A DNA stretch of 64,000 nucleotides, taken from the NCBI GenBank assembly GCA_945859605.1, contig OX243828.1, positions 19,785,540-19,849,539 on the forward strand, written 5' to 3'. Origin of the DNA: Lumbricus rubellus (Eukaryota; Annelida; Clitellata; Crassiclitellata; Lumbricidae). Every line of letters begins with the position of its first letter. The first letter of the stretch is position 1. Position numbers and translations under genes: made by a program. Under the pieces are notes generated by a model. The model was not told the origin of the DNA. It did not search any database and saw only the letters and a program-made list of their open reading frames with translations. Shown here in pieces: positions 14,071 to 23,880 of the stretch.

Positions 14071-15056
14071 GACGACGATGATGTCTTTCTTGCAGGTTCC
14101 TCTTTGTCCTCAGCGTCTGAAGTCGGATGACGTCTTCATCCTTGACCTTGGCCGTACCCTCTACCAGTGGAATGGAACCGGAAGCAACAAGGACGAGAGG
14201 TTCAAGGTCACGATTCTTCTCCTCTTTATCCCATTCATATTGTTATTATTATTTGTTTCATTGCCCTGAGGTACTTCATTTCCCAGGGTCTTACAAATTA
14301 TGAAAGTGATGAAAATGATGAAATGACTACCTCTCATCCATGTAAATTAAGGAGAAAAAGGCAGTGAAAGTTACAGCATTGAATCATTTTATAGTGCTGA
14401 AGATGCGTATGTTGAATATGATGTAGGGCCGGATGAAAAATGGGAACATTTAATTTTTCCAATTTTTTCACCTGACGCTACACATTTTTTTCTGAATTTC
14501 TTTCTGAACTCAAAAATATCTTTCTTCTGCTTGTAGCACCAAAATGCATAATGTTACGCTAACAGCCCTGACTATAATTATGTAATGAGGTCAATTTCTT
14601 CTACACGTTTGCCTGAATAAGTAATCAGGTCAATATGTTCTGTATATTGACCTTATTGTAGTTTGGTCAAAATCTTCTGGAATTTGACTCAGTTTACAAT
14701 TTGGTTCTGGTGCACTATCAGTTTATATCTTGTGCATTGCATGATGATATTGCTGATGCACATACGTACGTTCTTAATTTTTTGTGCGTTTTTGTAGGCG
14801 ATGCAGTATCTGCAGAACCTGAAAGCAGAGAGAGGGGCTGCAACGTCGAAGACCCTTGAAGAGGAACACATTGATAAATCGGTTGCAATCTTATTATTAT
14901 TATTATTAAATTAGCCGAAGTAGTTCAATTCACAAAGGTATACAAGACAACGAATAGTGTATATAAAGACTATGGAATCAGTAGTCAATCTGATATTATT
15001 ATTAATATTATTATTTTATTATTAGTAGTAGTAGTATTATTAGTATTATTATTATT

Positions 15057-15095
<39 letters not shown>

Positions 15096-18000
15096 GAGAG
15101 GTTCTTTAAGGGTGCTATATAAAGTTCCAGATGAGGGCATTGGCTTTTTTACTTGTGCTCCACTCTTTAGAACATCTCGGGTCTCGTTGGCTGTAAGCAT
15201 TTAGGTTGGTGTGTTTTAGGTTATTATAGGACCACTTACAGACTCTGGAGTTGATACATGGAAGAAGTCTTGAAGTGTGAATATAATTACATTGAATTAC
15301 AAAGATATCTCGTTGACTGCAACCCTGCTGAGACCAGGTTTTGTGAAGTAATCGGATTTATATAGCACCTTTTACAGATAGACTCATTGGAAGTGCTCTT
15401 CGGTGGCAGATTGGTCCGCTGCATTTGTTCTTGTTAGTAATTAATGACTATTACTTTAGCGCGAACTGCAAACGCTAAATAAATAATGACTATTACCTGA
15501 CCCAGGGTCGGATTAAGGCATGTTCAACATGTTCGGCCGAACAGGGGCCCCCGCACTTTAGGGGGCCCCCACACATTTGTAAAAAAAAAATTTTTTAACA
15601 TTTTTTATATTTTGGCAGATGAAATGGTATCATGGTATCATTTTGCCGAAAATTTGGCCAGATGACCAAAGAAAGAAAAAAGGTCATCAACTTTTTTGGC
15701 GGATGAAATGGTATAATTTTCCCAAAAATTCGACCAAACGACTAAAAAAGGTCATCCGAATTTTCGGCAAAAACATTTCCCAAACAGGGCCCCCACATTT
15801 CTTAATCCGGCCCTGTACCGGCCTGTTTTAATTTAATTTTCGTAACTAATTGATGATTAACGATTGGTTTTGATTGTGCTCATCTTGTTTTGTCCAGCAT
15901 GAGTTTTATACGTCACTGACTGGTGAGGATGAGGACTTACCCGAAGACCAGACGGACTCAGCAGCGGTAAAGACTCTTCTACGGTCAGTAAAGACATATC
16001 CCTCTCTGCCCCATTTGCCCTACCCCTCTCTGTCTCATTTACCCTATCGCTCTGTGCTTCATTTACCCTATCCCTCTCTGCCTCATTTATCCTTTCCCTC
16101 TCTGCCCCATTTACCCTACGCTCTGTGGTAGTACTAATTTTCAGCAACAACTACGTTAATTAAAAGTTTATTAGGAGCAGTGTGTAATACTCATAATGTT
16201 AGCATAACGCTCCTAATGCAACGACGAGGAAAAATCACCAGAGAGAAAGGTGGAGCAAACCGATGGAGGAAGTCCATTCCATTGAGAGGAACCTATGTAT
16301 GCAGGCATTAAGGACCTGGATAGAGCCATGGCACTCCTGACTTGAGAGCAGAGAGGTCAAATGTAGGCTTGTTGTGTGTGTGCATTTGCAGTTTAACGTC
16401 ACTGTGTGGTAACAAAGACCATTAGCGACGACCTCCTCCTTTATCCAGGCTTGGGACTGGCACTGGCAGAGTGCGACCAGTGGCAGAGCTTAGTCTTGTT
16501 GCTTCTACCTTCATCTTTTTAACTTCTGTGCATTTACCAGATTGTTGTGGTTTTACCATGTATTGTTGTGGTTTTACCATGTATTGTTGTGGTTTTACCA
16601 TGTATTGTTGTGCACCAAATGATAGTTTCATTTGTTTCGTGATTTCCAGCGTGTCTGATGCGGCCGGTCACCTCAAATCAACTGTTGTGAAAACGGGCCA
16701 CTTTTCAGCCTCCGATCTCGACAGCAAAGTTAGTTTTGTCTGATTTATTTAAGGCACAGCTTGCATCTCTAAATTTGAATATACTAAATGTTCGACTAAT
16801 TGATTTTTTTTACCTATTCAGCCGCTAATGTTTTTCACCTATGCTTTTATAAGTCTTTTTTGTTTAGAAACCAGTCTATTATTTATTAAATCATTATTTT
16901 GAACCCCTCGTAGCCATTAATTATTGTGCAGAGAGAATTCAATTTGGGTCCAGTACCTGTAAACCTCTGATAAAGGGCGCTTAAATGCAGATATACAGGG
17001 TAGAATTTCCAGCCTACACTGTTAATGTATTGGGGTCTTGGGCAAGTCCTTCACATACAGTTGACCTGATGACCCTAGCCGCTTTGCGTTCAATATCATT
17101 GCCCCTTTTTGCATGAATCACCCAAAATAGACTTAATTCTGCCTGATTTGTGTGCACTGCTCTGCAGCTATGTTCCATGTATAAAGCGTACTATTTTAAA
17201 CGGATTCAGAAATGCTAAAAAAATTTATTGTTTTTTTTAACTTTGAAAGTGAGTTGGTTCAGCGTTGTTTTCTCACAAAAAATTCGACCTCATGTGATCA
17301 TAATAATATCGAATGAGTATGCGAGGGACATGGCAAGTATCACATTTCCGTAAAAATCTTGCCAGTTGAAGCTGCTGTTGCGAAGAATCTGTGCCATTTT
17401 CTCCATATCAGTTTCCATGGTAACTCTGGGCTTTCGTGGTCACTCTCATATCCTCTTTTGACATCAATCACTCAAAATTGACAAAATTTCTGCCTGATTT
17501 GTGTTCAGCTATCTTCTATTTGTACAACATCCCATCTTAAAGTGATTCCGAGGCATATATTTTGTCATTTAAAAAAAACCTTGATGGTTAGTTCAAGGAT
17601 TTTTTCTCACAAAAAATTTGACCTCATGCGATCATGGTAATATTGATTGAAAATGCGAGGGACATGGCAAGTATCACATTTCCGTAAAGATCTTGCCAGT
17701 TGAAGCTGCTATTGCGAAGAATCTGTGCCAATTCCTCCATACCATTTGCCATGGTAATCCTGGGCTTTCATGGTCATTCTCATGTCCTATTTTTGCATAA
17801 ATGGCCTATAAAGTAAAGTCATTTCTGCCAGATTCGTGTTCAGCTATGTTCTATCTGTAAAACATCCCATTTTTAAGTGATTCCAATGCATTAAAATTTT
17901 TATCATTTTTTTTCAAAAAAAACGTGGGCTTTCATGGTCACTCTTATGTCCTCTTTTTGCATCAGTCACCTCTAACTGACGTAAATTCTGCCGGATTCAT

Positions 18001-19108
18001 GTTCAGCTATCTTTTATTTGTACAACATTCCATTTTCAAGTGATTCTGAGGCATTCAATTTTTATCATTTTTTCCCAAAAACCTTGATGGAATGAGACAA
18101 CAAGTATCACAATGCCACAAAGATCTTGCCAACTGTTGATTATTATTGTTGTTATTGTTGGCGTCTCAAAAACATGAGACTTTTCAGCATTTCTGTTGAT
18201 ATTGTTAGTGCACGTTGTAATTTCTAATATGTACCGAGACTTAAATTTAAATGTTTTATTTTCTAGGATGTGTTCATTGTGGATAATGGTAGCATCTGCT
18301 TCGTATGGGTCGGAAACGGAGCCTCGGCCCAGGAAAAGCGCAACGGACTGGGATATGCGCATGTGAGTTATGCGCTCATTTTTTTTATCGGTTTCCTATG
18401 CACACTTTCGATCTGTTGCTTGCACGCATTTACGTTTTCTTTCGTGCCCTTGATGCTTCTTATCTATTTTTTATGTACATATTTTTGACATGTTTTAATC
18501 ATTAAACTCCATTAGTGATGTTATTGTAGAGCTAGCTGGGAAGCCTGGGATACCCGTCGTTGCCCGGGAAATTTAGGATTCTCCCCGCTCCCGGCCAATC
18601 TCCTACTTCGCCACCCTCACTTTACCCCATCCACGCTCCTACTGCCCCACCCCACCCGACCCACCCCCTCCCCACGACACTCCAACCCCCACCAGTACGC
18701 CACCCGTGAAATAGAGTTTCCGGAAAATTTCCTTTCCCTTAATCCAAAACATATTTTTGTTCTGACGGGGATTTAAACCTCGACCTCTCTCAGTGGCACC
18801 CTAACCAGGCATTGCTGGGATGTGGGGTTTCAACCCCTGTCTTTCTTAGAGCCCCATAGTTAAGTCTGTTTTCACACCCCTATTCCAAGTGGATTATAGT
18901 CCAACTGTCCCGAGTTATTTTTCCACAATTCTCACACTGACCCTAACATTATCAAGTGCTAGAGACGTTTTTGTTGGAACTACTTTTGCACTAGTGCACT
19001 TGTGTGTTACAGAGTCATCTGATGAAGACTCCCCATCCTCTTATCCCCATCTACGTCATCAAGGAGGGACAGGCCAGCAAGTGTTTCAATGCAGCACTCG
19101 CCGCCTAA
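826..19108 (+). CDS. Gelsolin-like actin-severing/capping protein (three gelsolin domains)
   Basis: Coding exons: 826-832, 3807-3887, 5447-5520, 7589-7663, 8282-8353, 9058-9185 (or 11407-11537), 13843-13951, 14096-14206, 14798-14881, 15898-15983, 16650-16728, 18267-18362, 19013-19108. They sum to 1098 nt (365 aa), or 1101 nt (366 aa) with the alternative exon. The protein begins [20 protein letters not shown], the start typical of invertebrate three-domain gelsolin-like proteins. G1 spans about 50-155 ([37 protein letters not shown]), G2 about 165-275 ([18 protein letters not shown]), and G3 about 285-365 ([29 protein letters not shown]). Family role: calcium-dependent severing, capping and nucleation of actin filaments in the cytoplasm. 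The first coding exon is only 7 nt. Several donors are weak (GTTCTC after 8353, GTTGCA after 14881, GTCACG after 14206). Full gelsolins have six domains; this three-domain length matches the severin/CapG-like class. The family call is secure; which paralogue it is cannot be told. Confidence 0.93.
1254..2351. repeat. Identical 549-bp tandem duplication in gelsolin intron 1
   Basis: The segment starting GCGCCTGTTTAGAGGG at 1254 recurs at 1803 with a constant offset of 549 bp through to about 2351, and I see no differences by eye. The unit ends in TATG-rich simple sequence (GTATGTGATATATGC). It lies wholly inside intron 1. It is either a very recent tandem duplication or an assembly artefact. 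Confidence 0.85.
2430..2498. repeat. (TATG)n microsatellite
   Basis: An uninterrupted TGTA/TATG run just beyond the second copy of the 549-bp duplication. The surrounding 1.5 kb is rich in CATACATA/TATGTATG-type low-complexity sequence (to about 3125). Confidence 0.95.
3636..3681. repeat. (AT)n microsatellite
   Basis: A pure AT dinucleotide run followed by a short ACACAC stretch, about 125 bp upstream of gelsolin exon 2. Confidence 0.95.
6178..6233. repeat. (TA)n microsatellite
   Basis: A pure TA run of about 55 bp in gelsolin intron 3. Confidence 0.95.
6318..6466. repeat. Polypurine (GA-rich) tract
   Basis: About 150 bp of nearly uninterrupted purines on the + strand (AGGAGGATGAGGAGG-type). 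It would translate into Lys/Glu runs but has no exon context. It is a candidate triplex-forming low-complexity tract in intron 3. Confidence 0.85.
7707..7930 (-). mobile_element. tRNA-derived SINE, minus orientation
   Basis: Read on the - strand it starts with a tRNA-like head (GTGGTGCATGGCGGTGA) and carries the B-box-like GATTCGAATCC and the CTTGGGCAAGTCC block. It ends in the family 3' tail that finishes near TTATAACAAGTGCACATACA. Same family as 42735-42940, 45668-45881, 58750-58968 and 61419-61617. It begins about 45 bp after gelsolin exon 4. Confidence 0.85.
8880..9030 (-). mobile_element. tRNA-like SINE fragment, different subfamily
   Basis: On the - strand it contains TGGTCAGAGTGCTCGCC (A-box-like) and GGATTCGATCC (B-box-like) at tRNA-like spacing. 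It lies just upstream of the exon 6a acceptor. The rest is diverged and the ends are uncertain. Confidence 0.5.
9058..9185 (+). CDS. Gelsolin exon 6a (one of a mutually exclusive pair)
   Basis: A 128-nt exon entered in phase 0 and leaving two bases over. It encodes [19 protein letters not shown] followed by the [19 protein letters not shown] region, which is the long G1 helix and the strand after it. The acceptor has a strong pyrimidine tract and the donor is TTTC|GTAAG. It is paralogous to the exon at 11407-11537, with 31 of 42 residues identical in an ungapped comparison. Only one of the two can be used without a frameshift. Confidence 0.92.
9630..9757 (+). repeat. Dispersed repeat copy (GGGGTTCAACCCC family)
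   Basis: Contains two GGGGTTCAACCCCCTAG blocks, then CCCCAACTCCACATGGATCA and TTATTTATCTACAATTCTG, matching the copies at 226-358 and 18817-18945. Confidence 0.6.
10899..11378. repeat. 31-bp minisatellite of hairpin-forming units
   Basis: About 15 consecutive units plus a partial one, each made of GTTTTCCAG, AGAAC, CTGGAAAAC and a spacer such as GGTTAGCA. The first and third blocks are perfect reverse complements, so each unit can fold as a 9-bp stem with a 5-nt loop. The array ends about 30 bp before alternative exon 6b. Many unit variants (TTTTTCAG, GGAAAAT, TTGGAAAAC) keep pairing through G-U wobbles in RNA. Confidence 0.95.
11407..11537 (+). CDS. Gelsolin exon 6b (alternative duplicate of exon 6a)
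   Basis: A 131-nt exon with the same entry and exit phases as 9058-9185. It encodes [19 protein letters not shown], then [19 protein letters not shown] and ENGLT. It has its own acceptor (GGTAG before 11407, with a weaker pyrimidine tract) and a GTAAGT donor. The reading frame is intact and substitutions are conservative, so it looks functional rather than a dead copy. Compared with 6a it carries HRD instead of HRE, N instead of Y, and a one-residue-longer tail resembling the SYF..GL of classical gelsolins. A 31-bp repeat array lies immediately upstream. Confidence 0.9.
12024..12125. repeat. Short tandem repeat, about 24 bp, four copies
   Basis: Units of the form TTTAGCCTTTAAGCTTTGAG with TTCTT linkers repeat four times in gelsolin intron 6. 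Confidence 0.8.
13336..13400. repeat. (ATC)n microsatellite
   Basis: An ATC run with a few interruptions (CACCACC, CGTCA), 440 bp upstream of gelsolin exon 7. It is the reverse complement of the GAT run downstream of that exon. Confidence 0.95.
14023..14088. repeat. (GAT)n microsatellite
   Basis: A GATGATGATG run inside the 144-nt intron between gelsolin exons 7 and 8. It ends right before the pyrimidine tract of exon 8 and is complementary to 13336-13400. Confidence 0.95.
14996..15095. repeat. (TTA)n/(TTG)n microsatellite
   Basis: A TTATTA/TAGTAG run passing into an uninterrupted TTG run, in gelsolin intron 9. Confidence 0.9.
15502..15815. mobile_element. hAT-like MITE
   Basis: Ends are CAGGGTCGGATTAAG on the left and CTTAATCCGGCCCTG on the right, a 15-bp inverted repeat with one mismatch and the CAGGG start typical of hAT elements. 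Flanks TACCTGAC and TACCGGCC could be an eroded 8-bp target duplication. It has no coding capacity. It sits in gelsolin intron 9, 80 bp upstream of exon 10. Confidence 0.7.
15998..16120. repeat. About 24-bp minisatellite
   Basis: Five imperfect units of CCCTCTCTGCCCCATTTACC type in gelsolin intron 10, starting about 15 bp after the exon 10 donor. Confidence 0.85.
17090..18140. repeat. Diverged tandem repeat, period about 340 bp
   Basis: Blocks such as GCGAGGGACATGGCAAGTAT, ATCTTGCCAGTTGAAGCTGC and CTGGGCTTTC.TGGTCA recur near 17320/17660 and 17360/17700. Blocks around TTCAGCTATCTTCTATTTGT recur near 17170, 17510, 17850 and 18010. There are two to four partial copies in gelsolin intron 11. 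Confidence 0.75.
18817..18945 (+). repeat. Dispersed repeat copy (GGGGTTCAACCCC family)
   Basis: GGGGTTTCAACCCCTGTCTT, AGAGCCCCATAGT and TTATTTTTCCACAATTCTCA match the copies at 226-358 and 9630-9757. It lies shortly before the last gelsolin exon. Confidence 0.6.
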
Positions 19109-19907
19109 AAAGTCTTCATCAACGATCCAGCTTCAAACTTGCAGATCTTTGCATGCGACTTTCAGACGCTTTTGCTGAAAATCCACCTTTCTTTTGCAGA
19201 CGGTTTTGTAGTTTTGCAACCTCGTTTAGATTCTCAAGTCTTACTGTGATTTAATGCTTTTTGGTCTTTGCACATTTGCTAGCAACAGAGACAATGTTGA
19301 CAGAATGCTGCGAGATATCAGTTTTCTGGTGCCGGACTACACCCACAAATTGCAATCTGTAGCAGTATGGCCAGTCTATGGTGAATTATTGTGGTCTAGT
19401 TTTGTTCAGTGTATTTACACGATCTTTAAAATGTGTTATCAAAATGAATTAGCGTGCCAAGGACTCTAGTCTAGCTTGCCATAGAGTTTGCTTCTACGGT
19501 TATATTTGATAGACTTTTCAATTTGTCAGTATTTATAGCCAGGATCATGCATTTTCAAGTCCCAAATATTTCGTCAAATCAAAGCTCAGAATGGTTATTT
19601 AATGAATTTGGCTTACCAATGTTACTGCATTTATAAAAATCTACGCATCTCAACTATGGACTTTATTTGAGATTTTTTGACAATTTAGAAAATATTGGTT
19701 AGCATATTTTACACCAACGTGAATATCATGTATGCAACTGTGAACATCCATAAAGTTTGCTATTGTAACCAGTAAATTATTATAAATTATGATCATTGGA
19801 TAACTAAGTTAATCATCATAATTGATGATAATTAGTCCAGAGTTGATTATCATAATTTATTGTAACAAATAATCAATAATTTCAAAAGCAACACGTAAAT
19901 AATGTAG

Positions 19908-19913
19908 TTTATT
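19908..19913 (-). terminator. Candidate poly(A) signal, minus strand
   Basis: AATAAA on the - strand (TTTATT on +), a possible cyclin E cleavage signal. It would imply a 3' UTR of about 5.9 kb. Other AATAAA hexamers exist nearer the stop, so this is only the most distal plausible site. Confidence 0.25.
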
Positions 19914-19940
19914 TACAAAGCAGATAGTTGGTGGTACTGT

Positions 19941-19946
19941 AATAAA
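19941..19946 (+). terminator. Candidate poly(A) signal for the gelsolin-like gene
   Basis: The first clear AATAAA on the + strand downstream of the gelsolin stop, about 830 nt into the 3' UTR. Confidence 0.4.
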
Positions 19947-21554
19947 TAGCAAATGCCCCACTTGCATTGGGTCAAGCGTTCACTTTGGAACCGAACTTAA
20001 AACGCACCAACTGGAAGTCGTACAATACATCCACATTGCTTCATTAACAATCACTTAATTACCGTATTAACAATACTACGTTACCGAATTACGTAAGTTT
20101 GATGAGCAAAAACACATTTCACAGGTGAACCAGATTTTAAATTAAAAGTTAGTTAACACGAGGAAAATTCAATGCTTACAACAAAAATGGTTGGAGTGAA
20201 ATTCCAGTTTTTTTTCTATAATTTTCAATAGGTTTTTTTAATAATTACAACAATTCTACAAGCGGAACATTCCACAATAGTTCTTCAATATGTGCATTAT
20301 TACAGTAATGACGTAAAGTGCAGAATTCACGTACGGTCATATGAACACCTTCTACTGCGAATAGCATGACTACAAAATGTTACATAGGAGATAAGATCTC
20401 ACAGTACAGAAATCTGTCAACCCTAATCTTAATCTAATATCTTTCACACACATAATGGCAGTTTTTTTTAAGACAATCACACAAGAACAGATAAGCTCAT
20501 GAAGCATTTAAAAACAACTTCATTTCCCCCAAGGCCAAAGCATACATAATAATAATAACAATTTCTATAGCACTGTAACACATTCAAGCAGTTACAAGGG
20601 TGCCTACACAAAACTATAACGTCAGGCAGAATATTTAAGCCTTTGTAAACATAATATTATAGCTCCTAAGTTTAGTCGTATAAGGACTCAACTAAAGAAC
20701 TTGACTGTGGGCAATTCTCCTCACCCTGTTAAGTTTGGGAGGCCAACTCAAAGGACAATTTCCCCTCAGGTTAAGTGGCAGTGTAGTAAACCGACGTTAG
20801 ACTAAAGCCAGACAGCAAAGCAGTCTGGTAACAATAGTTTAGAATGACAAACCAGATACATGTATTGACTGAACAATGGAGTTATTAACTCCCACCAGCA
20901 ACGTCTCGTCACAACCACAAGATTAATTTCAATTTGTACAACAGAGACTTAATTAATGGAACACAATCGTATTTGATATAGACACGTATCCAATGCTCAG
21001 AATTGAGCAAATGACCAAACAACAGAACATTAAAGGTACTTAGTAAACTGCTCAGAAGGACTTGCTCAATACTGCAAGTGGAGACTCAAACTTGTACCCT
21101 CCACGCTACAGTTCGAGCACTGCTGACCAGAAATGGTCAAAACTTAACTGCCCTCATAAAATTACAATGTCAAGTCTTCATAAAAGGCACAGCGTACAAA
21201 AACTTCGCACAAAAAAATTCAAAAAGCCACACAACTCACGCAAGAAAAACGTCAAATGCTTTGAACACATCTGGATTGCACGCAGTACAGCAAGGACTTG
21301 TTTACACGCCAGTCTGTTCAATACAAACTGGTTTTGTCCCCCAAAGATATCGACTTAACACTTTAGCGGCAAGTGTACTAACAGAGACGGGGAACCAATG
21401 CAGCTAGTTGTTAAGGTGTTAACACTGGTTAAATACAGTATTACATGTTAATACTGGTTAAAAAACCACACAAGAACAGCTGTATAGTACCTAATATTAA
21501 CTTCATCGGCATTAACCCTTTTCATTCATGGCCTGGTTTACAAGCAGTTATCAC

Positions 21555-21600
21555 AAGTCATGCACTCCCAAGTCGGTTAGGACTTGGGAGTGCATGACTT
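21555..21600. repeat. Perfect 20-bp inverted repeat with 6-nt loop
   Basis: AAGTCATGCACTCCCAAGTC at 21555-21574 is followed by GGTTAG and then its exact reverse complement at 21581-21600. There are no mismatches and the pairing stops abruptly on both sides. Confidence 0.97.
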
Positions 21601-22470
21601 AATGTTAACAAGTCCACACTGCACTCACTGCTAAAATTATTTATTTAGTACAAGCAAGTATGAAGCAGCCATCTATACGTAAAAAACCTTAAAAGTAACA
21701 GGCATGGTTTTTGATGCTGAACACAGATTTTGATATAGCAATTTCACACGAAAAAGAAATACATGCAACCGACGTAAAAAAACGAAAACGCAACTGTTTT
21801 TAAAAGCACATTTCGGCAGAAACTTGCTCGTTTCAAAAATTCAAACTGCCAATGTAATCTTGCTGAAATGTTCATTGCAATGCAAAAAATTTCATCGTTT
21901 CGTTTGCACACGCATCGTAAAGTTCTCGCTTCTGGATACTCTAACCTACCAGTATTTACCACGGTCACTCCATTTTCATTTTGATTGTGATAGAACTCTA
22001 AACAACTATTAACTGGGCATTATGATAACAGTTGATAATAGTTGGCATTATGATAAAAGGGCCATACGAGTTTTTTTTTTTGATTACTCAGATACAATCA
22101 GATTAAAACAGCTAAACAATTCCGCAGGTTGCGTCAGAGGCATGGGAGTTATTCAGCAGATCAGCAAGTCAGAGAAATTAAAAAGTGTAAAAAAGATATT
22201 AAAAATTCCACGGAATTTTTTTCACATCAAATGATGTGCAACACATAATGTCACCACCCTCAAATACAGCAAAATCCCGGCAGTTTTCTCCTGCGTAACT
22301 AAAGCAGAAACGAATCACGCGACTTGTATCGAAACAGGAATAAAAAATAGCATGCACAGATTCCGATGGGAAACTTTGATCAACGAGGCATTTGCCAATT
22401 GATGATGCAACCGTCCGTCGATCGGAAATTCCCGTTGGAAAATTAACAATAAAAGCAACAAATAGTCAGA

Positions 22471-22575
22471 AAACATTTTACACACATAAAGAGATTGGCA
22501 AGCAGTGCCAAGCACTTGCTTTAATATCAATCAATCAATTAATCGTCAAACAACATTTTACACACATAAAGAGAT
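22471..22575. repeat. Short direct duplication
   Basis: AACATTTTACACACATAAAG with the following AGAT occurs at about 22471 and 22552, separated by AATCAATC-rich sequence. (ATCA)n-like runs continue to 22720. Confidence 0.8.
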
Positions 22576-23784
22576 TTTACAAGCAATTCCTTATCAATCA
22601 GTCAATCAATTAATCAATCAATCACGCAACAGTCCACATCCAGCCATGACAATCACAAGACTGACAATCAAGTAATCAATCAGTAAGCACAATCAATCAA
22701 TCAATCAACTAGTCAATCAGAACAATACATAATTCTCCACCTTCTCCTTTGGTATTAATGCCATACGAATTAGTAAACTGATCTTGATGAGCATTGTTGG
22801 ACCACGAATACAAGGTCTTGACCATAAGGCTTCGCACAGCAATCTCAACAACACAAGCCTTCGCATGTAATCCCAGGAGTCAGTCGCTAGGGAATAAGTC
22901 ACTAAGGAATTACCTACTGACTTGAAGCGTTAGCGACTCACTTAACAACTTAGTTGACTGGCCATAGACTTTTAAACCAACGTATTTTAACGCTATGTTT
23001 GCACGTACAAACAAAAATATATATTTCGTTTATTCAAGTAGACATACCACAACTTATGACATGACTAAGGAAATGAAAAGTGGACTAAACTCCCTGTTTC
23101 TGTTCAATTCTATGCTGAGAAAGACTTTAAACTGGCTTCAAGAGCTAAAACTGCAAACAGTCTGGAAGAGTACCTGAGAGATGAAGCTAAAGTTAACTTT
23201 CACAGACAGTTCAAAGTCACGTGGTCTGGAGCGCAGAGAACAATAGAAGAAAACAATGACATTTTTTGTCATTTGAAATGAATAAAATTACTGTGTCAAG
23301 CTACAGACACCAATCTGGCAGATAGCAAGGAAAGAACAGATCATCTGACATTGCCTGATTGCATTTGTCAGTTTATTGGCCTAAACCTTGCATCTTAAAA
23401 GCAAAGTTTTGCCCTGTCCTGCTGCTGATGCCTTCACTCAAAATCTAGACTTGGAGACCGCAATTAAAACAATACGCAAAGTAACAAGCAAACAACGTCA
23501 GCAGTTGATAATAGACTAGCGACTGTTTTTGAACTAAAGACTCGGCAGCAGGGTAGACTTGACTACTCGCACACATCGTCCTACGGTAAACATTCATTTG
23601 GCAGTGTCACATAGACGACAATAAAAAATGAAATAACCTTTCCTAGAAAGCTAAACATCTTCACAAGATGACTTAACACTTGTAATGCATTGGGAATCAA
23701 ATCCCTACGGCAGAGCTGAAAGACTGAACCAAAAGTGACGTCTAATATAGGGGAAGTCCATCCCCTTTTGGCTATTATTGACTT

Positions 23785-23880
23785 GAACACGGTTTGGTGT
23801 TTGAACACGGTTTGGTGTTTGAACACGGTTTCATGTTTGAAGTTTTGAACATGGTTTGATGTTTGAACATGGTTTGATTT
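23785..23880. repeat. 18-bp minisatellite
   Basis: Five to six imperfect units of TTTGAACACGGTTTGGTG in the convergent intergenic region. Confidence 0.85.

Noticed and set aside
15898..15966. A shorter gelsolin exon 10 ending at GCG|GTAAAG
   Set aside because: That donor is stronger-looking, but it leaves phase 0, and exon 11 would then read CGT GTC TGA. The donor at 15983/15984 gives the correct phase and the family sequence [10 protein letters not shown].
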